Below, piece after piece: positions 1 through 6,459 of a stretch of DNA of 6,672 nt. The first letter of the stretch is position 1, and the number at the start of each line of letters is the position of its first letter. A model generated the notes under the pieces. It was not told the origin of the DNA. It did no database searches and worked only from the letters and a program-made list of their open reading frames with translations. The position numbers were made by a program, and so were the translations under genes. The DNA is taken from NCBI GenBank assembly GCA_028866445.1, contig JAGWIE010000076.1, forward strand, positions 1 to 6,672, written 5' to 3'. The stretch comes from Rhodospirillales bacterium (GTDB taxonomy: Bacteria; Pseudomonadota; Alphaproteobacteria; Acetobacterales; Acetobacteraceae).

Positions 1-566
1 ATCTCGCCTTCCATGGTCACGAACTGCACGCCCAGCACGTTATTGGTGGTGAGGCCATATTTCAGGCAATGCACCCCGCCGGAGTTCTCCGCCACATTGC
101 CGCCAATCGAGCACGCAATCTGGCTGGAAGGGTCTGGCGCGTAATAAAATCCCTCGCCTTCCACCGCCTTGGTGATGGCGAGGTTGGTGACACCCGGCTG
201 CACCACGGCCAGCCGGTCCTCATAATCCACTTCCAGAATTTTCTTGAACTTGCTCATGCCGAGCAGCACAGCATCCGCCAGCGGCAGCGCCCCGCCGGAA
301 AGCGAGGTGCCGGAACCACGTGGCACCACCTTGATTTTTTGCGCGTGGCAATAGTTGAGAACCGCCGCCACCTGGTCCACAGTTTCCGGCAGCACCACTA
401 CCATGGGCGGCTGGCGGTAAGCGGTGAGGGCATCCGTCTCATAAGGGCGCAATTCGTCCGGCTGGTCGATCACGCCTTCCCCTGGGACAAGCCGCCGCAA
501 GGCCGCGATGATCTCGTCACGGCGGGCGAGGATGCGCTGGTCCGGCAGGGGCATTTGCAATGGCAT
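1..566 (-). CDS. glcD: Glycolate oxidase subunit GlcD, FAD-linked (5' part, runs off left edge)
   Basis: This is the N-terminal 188 residues of the FAD-binding subunit of glycolate oxidase, which with GlcE and GlcF oxidises glycolate to glyoxylate. The visible part is the FAD-binding PCMH-type domain. The loop PRGSGTSLSGG (residues 82-92) is the pyrophosphate-binding motif. A long block from PDPSSQIACSIGGN (144-157) to HCLKYGLT (166-173) matches E. coli GlcD almost residue for residue, as I recall that sequence. The E. coli protein is about 499 residues, so over half lies outside the window. The start is ATG at 566, with an in-frame TAG just upstream (576-578). A second in-frame ATG at 554 is possible, and neither has a clear Shine-Dalgarno sequence. 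The gene is divergent from pxpA. Other FAD-linked D-2-hydroxyacid dehydrogenases share this fold, but the close match favours GlcD; glcE and glcF would be expected beyond the left edge. Confidence 0.93.
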   Translation of the reverse strand, partial: MPLQMPLPDQRILARRDEIIAALRRLVPGEGVIDQPDELRPYETDALTAYRQPPMVVVLPETVDQVAAVLNYCHAQKIKVVPRGSGTSLSGGALPLADAVLLGMSKFKKILEVDYEDRLAVVQPGVTNLAITKAVEGEGFYYAPDPSSQIACSIGGNVAENSGGVHCLKYGLTTNNVLGVQFVTMEGE

Positions 567-702
567 GGCGGCAGCCTACACGGTAGGGCCAGCGCCCGCC
601 AGCGCCCGCGGGTTTTCAAATGAAGCGATGGACGCGACTCGGCAACATCGCGCATTCTTCCCCCATGCCTCCGCTTCGGGCACAAACAGGACAACAAAAC
701 GC
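567..702. other. Divergent intergenic region between glcD and pxpA
   Basis: These 136 bases must hold the promoters for both glcD (leftward) and the pxp operon (rightward). I see no convincing sigma-70 -35/-10 pair in either direction and no clear operator palindrome. A purine-rich AGGA at 688-691 lies 11 bases before the pxpA ATG and may be its weak ribosome binding site. The half nearest glcD is very GC-rich and carries a short tandem duplication; the half nearest pxpA is A-rich. Confidence 0.6.
590..609. repeat. Perfect 10-bp tandem duplication
   Basis: The 10-base unit CAGCGCCCGC occurs twice head to tail (590-599 and 600-609) in the intergenic region, 24 bases upstream of the glcD ATG. 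It sits where a leader or promoter for glcD would be. It could be a replication-slippage duplication or a pair of direct-repeat regulator half sites with one-turn spacing; the sequence alone does not decide. Confidence 0.7.
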
Positions 703-1461
703 ATGATAAGCGTGGACTTGAACAGCGATATTGGCGAAGGCTACGGCGCCTGGGCAATGGGCGATGACGCAGCGATGCTCAGCATCGTCTCCAGCGCCAA
801 TATCGCCTGCGGATTTCATGGCGGCGACCCGGCGGGAATGCTGGAAACCGTGCGGAACGCAGCTTCACGCAATGTTACCATCGGCGCGCATGTCTCATAC
901 CCAGACCGCGCGGGCTTCGGCCGGCGAGACATGGATTTGACCAGCGAGGAGCTGACTGGCGACGTTATTTACCAGATCGGCGCGCTGATGGGCATGGCCA
1001 AAGCAGCGGGTACAGAAATGCGCTACGTAAAACCGCATGGCGCGCTCTATAATCATATCGCGCATAACGAGCGCCAGGGCCTCGCGGTTATCAAGGCGAT
1101 TAAAATGGTTAACCCCGCGCTGGTGCTAATGGGCCTTGCCTGTACGCCGGGGCTGGAGCTTGCCCGCGCCGAAGGGCTGAGTGTAATGCCCGAAATTTTT
1201 GCAGACCGCGGTTACACGCCGCAAGGTCTCCTCGTTTCCCGCCGCGACCCCGGCGCCGTGCTGCATGATGCAGACCAGGCCGCACAGCGTATGCTGAAAT
1301 TTGCGCGCACCGGTATGCTCACCGCTAATGACGGCACGGAGCTGCGGATCGCGGCGGGATCCATCTGCGTGCATGGCGACAGCCCCAATGCTGTGGCCAT
1401 GGCACAGGCAATAAAGCGGTTATTTGAAGCGGAAGGCATAGCGGTTAAAGCCTTTGCCTGA
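703..1461 (+). CDS. pxpA: 5-oxoprolinase subunit PxpA (LamB/YcsF family)
   Basis: This 252-residue protein is subunit A of the ATP-dependent bacterial 5-oxoprolinase PxpABC, which converts pyroglutamate to glutamate in the cytoplasm. It is a LamB/YcsF-family protein with a beta/alpha-barrel fold related to polysaccharide deacetylases. Family motifs in order are VDLNSDIGE (4-12), SANIACGFHGGDP (31-43), IGAHVSYPDR (60-69), VKPHGALYN (109-117), EIFADRGY (164-171) and CVHGDSP (222-228). Conserved Asp and His residues such as D5, H39, H63, H112, D168 and H224 are all present. The length agrees with E. coli PxpA (about 244). The reading frame is open much further upstream, to 508, but homology begins at residue 1 of the ATG at 703; the longer start would run across glcD's 5' end and the intergenic region. 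It is first gene of the operon, one base before the likely start of pxpBC. The lactam substrate could differ from 5-oxoproline, since LamB was named for lactam use in Aspergillus. Confidence 0.94.
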   Translation: MISVDLNSDIGEGYGAWAMGDDAAMLSIVSSANIACGFHGGDPAGMLETVRNAASRNVTIGAHVSYPDRAGFGRRDMDLTSEELTGDVIYQIGALMGMAKAAGTEMRYVKPHGALYNHIAHNERQGLAVIKAIKMVNPALVLMGLACTPGLELARAEGLSVMPEIFADRGYTPQGLLVSRRDPGAVLHDADQAAQRMLKFARTGMLTANDGTELRIAAGSICVHGDSPNAVAMAQAIKRLFEAEGIAVKAFA

Positions 1462-1462
1462 C

Positions 1463-3043
1463 ATGCGCTTCCTGCCGGTAAACCACCACAGCTTCATGGT
1501 TGAGCTGCGAAACCTTGAGGAAACGCAAGAGCTTTTGCGCGCGTTACATGAAAACCCCCTGCCGGGCGTTGAGGAAATTATTCCGGCGGCGCGCACGTTG
1601 CTGCTCCGCTTCACGCCCGAGATTGTAAAAGCCGAGATTTTGGCAAGGCAGATTACAAGACTGGATATGAATTCGGCCCGGCCGCTGGAAGGCCCGCTTG
1701 TGGAAATACCAGTGGCGTATGACGGCGAGGATTTGCCTGAGGTCTCCACGCTCACCGGGCTGAGCGTGGCCGAGATTATCCGCCGCCACGGCGAAGCCGA
1801 ATATCTCGTGGCGTTTTGCGGTTTTGCCCCCGGCTTTGGCTATCTGGTGGGCGGTGATGCCGCCTTGGCCGTGCCGCGCCGCAAAACCCCGCGCACCCGC
1901 ATTCCGGCAGGCGCGGTGGCGCTGGCGGGGGAATTCACCGGCGTCTACCCGAGCGCCAGCCCCGGCGGCTGGCAGCTCATCGGCACCACGCCGCTAAAGA
2001 TGTGGGACCTCTCCCGCAAACCACCGGCTTATTTCCAACCAGGCTACCGCGTGCGGTTTGTTAATCTTGCTTCCACCAAAAGGGAGTTTTCCATTCCCAC
2101 CGCGCCGGTGGTTCAAGCGCCGGAAGCAAAAGCAAGCGCGGTGCAGTTCACCATCCTCGCCGCCCCGCTGCCTGCCTTGTTGCAAGATCTTGGGCGGTTT
2201 GGCGAGGCCCGCCAGGGCGTTTCAATCTCTGGCGCTCTGGATCTTAGCGCGCTCAAATCCGCCAACCGCCTTGTTGGAAATGATGAAGCCACACCCTGCC
2301 TGGAACTCACCGGCGGCATAAGTTTTCGCAGCAGTGGAGCGGCGGTGATTGGCATTGCCGGGGCACCACGTGGCATTCGGCTTCACAACGCCGCCGGGCA
2401 GGTTTTGCGCGCGGGACCTTACGCGCCCATTGCGTTAGAAGTAGGTGACGAGATAACGCTGGCTGCTCCAAACGCCGGAATGTACAGCTACCTTGCCGTG
2501 CGCGGTGGTTTCAATGTTGAAAAAACCCTCGGCAGCGCCTCAAGAGATACACTTTCAGATATCGGGCCAGAGCCGGTGGGTGCCGGGTGCGTGTTGCCGG
2601 TGGGGGAAGCGGCAAACCTCACCGCTGTTTCCTTGCACGAAGCACCGTCTTTCGCTTTTCCAAAACACGGCGAGACCGTAACACTGGACCTTACCCTCGG
2701 CCCACGAACAGATTGGTTCACCGAAGAGGCACTGGAGGTGCTGGCCAACACGGAATGGCAGGTCACGCCGCATTCCAACCGCATCGGTCTGCGGCTGAAC
2801 GCAGCCACATGCCTTGCCCGCATCAGGATGGAGGAACTGCCCAGTGAAGCCGTAACACGCGGCGCAGTGCAGGTGCCTACTGATGGCAAGCCCTTGCTGT
2901 TCCTGGCAGACCACCCGCTAACCGGTGGCTACCCGGTCATCGGCGTGGTGACGGAATATCATCTCAATCTCGCCGGGCAAATTCCCGTAGGGGCTAAAAT
3001 CCGCTTCCGCCCCCTCGCCCCGTTTCAGGACATTACGCCATGA
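1463..3043 (+). CDS. pxpBC: PxpB-PxpC fusion (5-oxoprolinase subunits B and C; KipI/AHS1 + KipA/AHS2 domains)
   Basis: This 526-residue protein joins two subunits that are separate in E. coli (about 218 and 310 residues). Residues 1 to about 202 are PxpB/KipI: GFAPGFGYL (120-128) and GVYPSASPGGWQLIG (160-174), ending at VRFV (197-200). An Ala/Pro/Lys-rich linker (about 203-225) leads into PxpC/KipA, residues 226-526: QDLGRFG (241-247), SGALDLSALKSANRLVGN (256-273), HSNRIGLRL (437-445) and PLTGGYP (485-491). Both halves appear complete with no frameshift. PxpB and PxpC are homologous to the AHS1 and AHS2 domains that form the carboxyltransferase part of urea carboxylase, and many databases call PxpC a biotin-dependent carboxyltransferase family protein. 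The start chosen is ATG 1463, one base after the pxpA stop. An in-frame TTG at 1454 would overlap pxpA by 8 bases. Neither has a well-spaced Shine-Dalgarno sequence, so translational coupling to pxpA is likely. The end overlaps the next gene by ATGA. Confidence 0.92.
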   Translation: MRFLPVNHHSFMVELRNLEETQELLRALHENPLPGVEEIIPAARTLLLRFTPEIVKAEILARQITRLDMNSARPLEGPLVEIPVAYDGEDLPEVSTLTGLSVAEIIRRHGEAEYLVAFCGFAPGFGYLVGGDAALAVPRRKTPRTRIPAGAVALAGEFTGVYPSASPGGWQLIGTTPLKMWDLSRKPPAYFQPGYRVRFVNLASTKREFSIPTAPVVQAPEAKASAVQFTILAAPLPALLQDLGRFGEARQGVSISGALDLSALKSANRLVGNDEATPCLELTGGISFRSSGAAVIGIAGAPRGIRLHNAAGQVLRAGPYAPIALEVGDEITLAAPNAGMYSYLAVRGGFNVEKTLGSASRDTLSDIGPEPVGAGCVLPVGEAANLTAVSLHEAPSFAFPKHGETVTLDLTLGPRTDWFTEEALEVLANTEWQVTPHSNRIGLRLNAATCLARIRMEELPSEAVTRGAVQVPTDGKPLLFLADHPLTGGYPVIGVVTEYHLNLAGQIPVGAKIRFRPLAPFQDITP

Positions 3044-4749
3044 AGAAAATCCTCATCGCCAACCGTGGCGAAATCGCCGTGCGGGTCATCCGCGCCTGCA
3101 AGGATTACGGGGTGCAGTCCGTGGCCGTATATGCGGACCCGGACGCACAGGCTTTGTTCGTCAGCCTGGCAGATGAAGCCTATGCGCTGCACGGCGCATC
3201 GCCGGCTGAAACCTATCTCGACATCAACAAGCTTTTGCAAATCGCTAAGCGTGCGCAGGCGGATGCGGTACATCCCGGCTATGGCTTTCTTTCTGAGCGT
3301 GCGGAATTTGCTCGCGCTGTGGTGGAAGCCGGGTTGGTCTGGATCGGCCCGAATGCGGATGTGATCGCGGCATTGGGCGACAAAATTTCCGCCCGCCGCA
3401 TCGCGCAATCGGTTGGCGCCCCTTTGGTGGCGGGCAGTTCTGGGCCGGTGGAAACAGCGGAAGACGCTGTGGCTTTTGCCAAACAGCACGGCTTGCCCAT
3501 CGCCATTAAGGCTGCCTATGGCGGCGGCGGCCGCGGCATGAAAGTGGCCAGAAAACTTGAGGAGGTGGCGGAACTCTACGATTCCGCCAAACGCGAGGCG
3601 ATCACCGCTTTCGGTCGCGGCGAATGCTATATGGAACGGTTTCTGGACCGCCCCCGGCATATCGAAGCGCAGATCATCGCCGACACGCACGGCAGCGTGC
3701 TGGTGCTCGGCACGCGGGACTGCTCCCTTCAGCGCCGCAACCAGAAACTGATCGAGGAAGCACCAACGCCTTTCATAACTGAGGCACAACGCCATACCAT
3801 CGAGGATTCAGCCAAACGCATCTGCGCGGCGGCTAAGTATTCAAGTGCAGGCACGGTGGAATTTTTGCTGGGGCAGGACGGCACAATTTCGTTTCTTGAA
3901 GTGAACACAAGGCTGCAGGTGGAACACACCGTCACGGAGGAAACCACCGGCGTTGACATCGTAATCGAACAATTTCGTATCGCTGAAGGCAAGGCACTGG
4001 CATTTTCCGAAGCCCCGCCGCGTGGCCACGCCATCGAATTTCGCATCAACGCCGAGGACCCGGCCAAGGGCTTCCTGCCCACGCCTGCCCTCATTACCCG
4101 GTTTACACCCCCCAGCGGCCCCGGCGTGCGGCTGGATAGCGGGGTTGTCTCCGGCTCCGTCATCCCCGGCCAATATGATTCGCTCATCGCCAAGCTTATC
4201 ATCACCGGCAAAACCCGCGATGAAGCCCTCGCCCGCGCGCGGCGCGCTTTGGGCGAATTTATTATCGAAGGCCCCGCCACCGTGCTGGCCTTTCATCAGG
4301 CGGTGCTAAACCACCCGGATTTCACCGGGGAAAGCGGCTTTGCCGTGCACACGGGCTGGATCGAGACTGAGTTCCAGGCCCGTTTCGCTCCAGCCCCGCG
4401 CCCGGCCCCGTTGGAGGACAACACGCTGCTCCGCCTGCCAATGGAAATTAACGGTAAACGCCACGAAATCGGCCTGCCCCGCGCCTTGCTGGCCGGGCTT
4501 GCCATTGCCCCTGCCATTGCGGCCACCCCCGCCGCGCCGGAGAATGTGATAAAAGCCCCCGTTGCGGGCAGCATCCTGGCCTGGAAAGTGGCTGACAAGG
4601 CAGAGGTGCAGGCGGGCCAATTGATTGCCGTGATGGAGGCGATGAAAATGGAGGTGCAAATCACCGCCCCCCGCCCCGGCACCATCCGGCAGAAGGCAGC
4701 GCAAGGCGCGGCGCTGAACGCGGGAGACAGCATCGCCGATTACGAATAA
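3040..4749 (+). CDS. Biotin carboxylase fused to biotin carboxyl carrier domain (AccC-like BC-BCCP)
   Basis: This 569-residue protein carries out ATP- and bicarbonate-dependent carboxylation of its own biotin. Residues 1 to about 445 are biotin carboxylase: MKKILIANRGEIA start, ATP-grasp lysine K157, glycine-rich loop GGGGRGM (161-167), catalytic stretch EVNTRLQVEH (287-296) with E287, R291 and E295, and FRINAEDP with R335. The C-terminal carrier domain (about 502-569) has the biotinylation motif EAMKM with K536, 33 residues from the end, as is usual. Between them is a short stretch (about 446-501) with an INGKRHEI block followed by an Ala/Pro linker. This resembles the segment before the carrier domain in decarboxylase-type biotin proteins, and there is no room for the larger BT domain of propionyl- or methylcrotonyl-CoA carboxylase alpha subunits. 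No acyl-CoA carboxyltransferase gene is in the window. Context and ATGA overlap with pxpBC suggest PxpBC is its carboxyltransferase partner. General automatic names such as acetyl-CoA carboxylase subunit may mislead. Confidence 0.93.
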   Translation: MKKILIANRGEIAVRVIRACKDYGVQSVAVYADPDAQALFVSLADEAYALHGASPAETYLDINKLLQIAKRAQADAVHPGYGFLSERAEFARAVVEAGLVWIGPNADVIAALGDKISARRIAQSVGAPLVAGSSGPVETAEDAVAFAKQHGLPIAIKAAYGGGGRGMKVARKLEEVAELYDSAKREAITAFGRGECYMERFLDRPRHIEAQIIADTHGSVLVLGTRDCSLQRRNQKLIEEAPTPFITEAQRHTIEDSAKRICAAAKYSSAGTVEFLLGQDGTISFLEVNTRLQVEHTVTEETTGVDIVIEQFRIAEGKALAFSEAPPRGHAIEFRINAEDPAKGFLPTPALITRFTPPSGPGVRLDSGVVSGSVIPGQYDSLIAKLIITGKTRDEALARARRALGEFIIEGPATVLAFHQAVLNHPDFTGESGFAVHTGWIETEFQARFAPAPRPAPLEDNTLLRLPMEINGKRHEIGLPRALLAGLAIAPAIAATPAAPENVIKAPVAGSILAWKVADKAEVQAGQLIAVMEAMKMEVQITAPRPGTIRQKAAQGAALNAGDSIADYE

Positions 4750-4801
4750 CTGCCCGCAGGTTCACGGCCCGGCCAAGTTGTTCTAAGACCCGCGGCAGTT
4801 A
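4747..4801. repeat. Inverted repeat after the pxp operon
   Basis: TAACTGCC at 4747-4754, beginning with the stop codon of the biotin carboxylase gene, is the exact reverse complement of GGCAGTTA at 4794-4801. The 8-bp arms are separated by 39 bases that include a short GGCCCGGCC palindrome. The stem can extend by two more pairs if one base is bulged. No T-tract follows, so it is not a classical intrinsic terminator. It may be a weak terminator, an mRNA-end stem or a chance repeat. It lies in the 72-base gap before the ABC-F gene. Confidence 0.35.
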
Positions 4802-4810
4802 CCCACCGCC

Positions 4811-4814
4811 GAGG
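4811..4814 (+). promoter_or_regulatory. Ribosome binding site deciding the GTG start of the ABC-F gene
   Basis: GAGG lies seven bases before GTG 4822. The spacing is good and there is no ATG nearby in frame, so it supports the GTG start. Confidence 0.6.
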
Positions 4815-4821
4815 TTTTTAA

Positions 4822-6459
4822 GTGATCCGCCTGGACAATATCAGCAAGCAGAACGGCCCCCGCCTGATCTTTATCGAGGCCTCGGCGGCTTTGCAGAAGG
4901 GCGAGAAAATCGGCCTGGTCGGCCCCAACGGGGCGGGCAAATCCACGCTGTTCCGGCTCATCACCGGGCAGGATGAGCCGGATGAAGGCCAGATTTTAAC
5001 CGATAAGGGCATCACCATCGGCCTGTTCAGCCAGGATGTGGGCGAAATGGCCGGCCATAGCGCCGTGGCGGAGGTGATGAACGGCGCCGGGCCGGTGAGC
5101 GAGGTGGGCGCCGAGCTGGCCCAGCTGGAAGCCGACCTCGCCGACCCCGATAAGTTCGACCAGATGGAAGAAATCCTGGAGCGTTTCGGCGAGGTACAGG
5201 CAAGGTTTGAGGAGCTGGGCGGCTACGCGCTGGACGCCAAGGCCCGCGAGGTTCTGCATGGGCTCGGCTTTTCCCAGGAGATGATGGAAGGCGATGTCGG
5301 CCGCCTCTCCGGCGGGTGGAAGATGCGCGTGGCCCTGGCCCGCATCCTGCTCATGCGGCCAGATGTGATGCTGCTGGACGAACCCTCCAACCATCTGGAC
5401 CTGGAAAGCCTGATCTGGCTGGAGCAGTTTTTGGCTGGCTATGACGGCGCGCTGTTGATGACCTCGCACGACCGCGAATTCATGAACCGCATCATCAACA
5501 AGGTCATCGAGATTGATGCCGGCAATCTCAACAGCTATTCCGGCGATTACGAATTTTATGCCCGCCAGGCGGCTTTGAACGAGAAGCACCAGCAGGCGCA
5601 GTTTGAGCGCCAGCAGGCGATGCTGGCCAAGGAAATCGCGTTTATTGAACGTTTCAAGGCCCGCGCCAGCCACGCCGCCCAGGTGCAAAGCCGGGTAAAA
5701 AAACTGGACAAGATCGAGCGCGTGGAACCACCCAAACGCCGCCAGACCATCGAGTTCGATTTCAAACCCGCCCCGCGCTCGGGCGATGATGTGGCCAATC
5801 TGCGCGGTGTTTCCAAAGCCTATGGCGCCAAGACCATCTATGACAATCTGGACCTTCTCATCCGCCGCAAGGAGCGCGCTTGCGTGCTGGGCATCAACGG
5901 GGCTGGCAAATCAACTCTCCTGAAGCTCGTCACCGGCAGCTCCGCCCCAGATGCGGGAACGGTCACCCTCGGCGGCAGCGTGAAGATGGGTTATTTCGCC
6001 CAGCACGCCATGGATCTGCTGGATGGCGAGGCCACGGTTTTCGAAGCGCTGGACAACGCCTTTCCCCATGCGGGCCAGGGCAGCTTGCGCGCTTTGGCGG
6101 GTGCCTTCGGCTTCTCGGGCGACGAGGTGGAAAAACGCGTGCGCGTGCTCTCCGGCGGAGAGAAAGCCCGGCTGGTGATGGCGTTGATGCTGTTCGACCC
6201 GCCGAATTTTCTGGTGCTGGACGAGCCGACCAACCATCTGGACCTCGCCACCAAGGAAATGCTCATCAAGGCGCTGGCGAATTATGAAGGCACCATGCTG
6301 TTCGTTTCGCATGATCGGCATTTCCTCGCCGCCCTTTCCAACCGCGTTCTGGAACTCACGCCTGATGGCCTGCATCAATATGATGGCGGCTACACCGAAT
6401 ATGTCGCGCGCACGGGCAGGAAGCCCCCGGCTTGCATAGCTAGGAATGAATATGACTGA
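4822..6459 (+). CDS. ABC-F family ATPase (ribosome-associated, two ABC domains, no membrane domain)
   Basis: This 545-residue cytoplasmic protein has two ATP-binding cassettes joined by a linker and no transmembrane segment, which defines the ABC-F family. Members bind the ribosomal E site and act on translation or antibiotic protection. Domain 1 has Walker A GPNGAGKST (34-42), Q-loop Q71, signature LSGGW (162-166), Walker B LLDEPSNHLD with E187, and switch H216. Domain 2 has Walker A GINGAGKST (357-365), signature LSGGE (443-447), Walker B LVLDEPTNHLD with E468, and switch H497. Both ATP sites therefore look active. The charged helical linker (about 250-325) contains ASHAAQVQSRVKKLDKI and corresponds to the tRNA-interacting P-site tRNA interaction motif (PtIM) region. 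The protein resembles housekeeping YbiT/Uup/EttA-type members rather than a dedicated resistance protein, and closely resembles an alphaproteobacterial subfamily. The GTG start follows GAGG at good spacing. Its end overlaps the next gene by 8 bases, so the two are probably co-transcribed. The exact subfamily is uncertain. Confidence 0.93.
   Translation: MIRLDNISKQNGPRLIFIEASAALQKGEKIGLVGPNGAGKSTLFRLITGQDEPDEGQILTDKGITIGLFSQDVGEMAGHSAVAEVMNGAGPVSEVGAELAQLEADLADPDKFDQMEEILERFGEVQARFEELGGYALDAKAREVLHGLGFSQEMMEGDVGRLSGGWKMRVALARILLMRPDVMLLDEPSNHLDLESLIWLEQFLAGYDGALLMTSHDREFMNRIINKVIEIDAGNLNSYSGDYEFYARQAALNEKHQQAQFERQQAMLAKEIAFIERFKARASHAAQVQSRVKKLDKIERVEPPKRRQTIEFDFKPAPRSGDDVANLRGVSKAYGAKTIYDNLDLLIRRKERACVLGINGAGKSTLLKLVTGSSAPDAGTVTLGGSVKMGYFAQHAMDLLDGEATVFEALDNAFPHAGQGSLRALAGAFGFSGDEVEKRVRVLSGGEKARLVMALMLFDPPNFLVLDEPTNHLDLATKEMLIKALANYEGTMLFVSHDRHFLAALSNRVLELTPDGLHQYDGGYTEYVARTGRKPPACIARNEYD
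6442..6445 (+). promoter_or_regulatory. Ribosome binding site for the MYG1-family gene
   Basis: AGGA lies six bases before ATG 6452, inside the end of the ABC-F coding sequence. It gives the downstream gene its own translation signal and fixes its start. Confidence 0.6.

Noticed and set aside
69..623. Plus-strand 184-codon open frame over the left edge
   Set aside because: It is antisense to glcD, whose minus-strand translation matches a known family closely; the plus-strand product matches nothing I recognise.
508..702. Upstream extension of pxpA to an ATG at 508
   Set aside because: The extra 65 residues show no family similarity, overlap the glcD 5' end on the other strand, and known PxpA proteins begin at the equivalent of the ATG at 703.
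3025..3795. Minus-strand 256-codon open frame
   Set aside because: It lies opposite the conserved biotin carboxylase domain; long antisense frames are common in high-GC DNA and this one has no recognisable motif.
4750..4821. Possible sigma-70 promoter before the ABC-F gene
   Set aside because: Candidate boxes (TTCACG and TTCTAA) are poorly matched and only 14 bases apart, so I cannot support a promoter call.
4996..5688. Minus-strand 230-codon open frame
   Set aside because: Antisense to the first ABC domain and linker of the ABC-F gene; no motifs and no plausible start signal.
4822..6459. Antibiotic-resistance ABC-F protein or membrane ABC exporter
   Set aside because: There is no membrane domain, and the sequence resembles housekeeping proteobacterial ABC-F proteins with no linked resistance or mobile genes.
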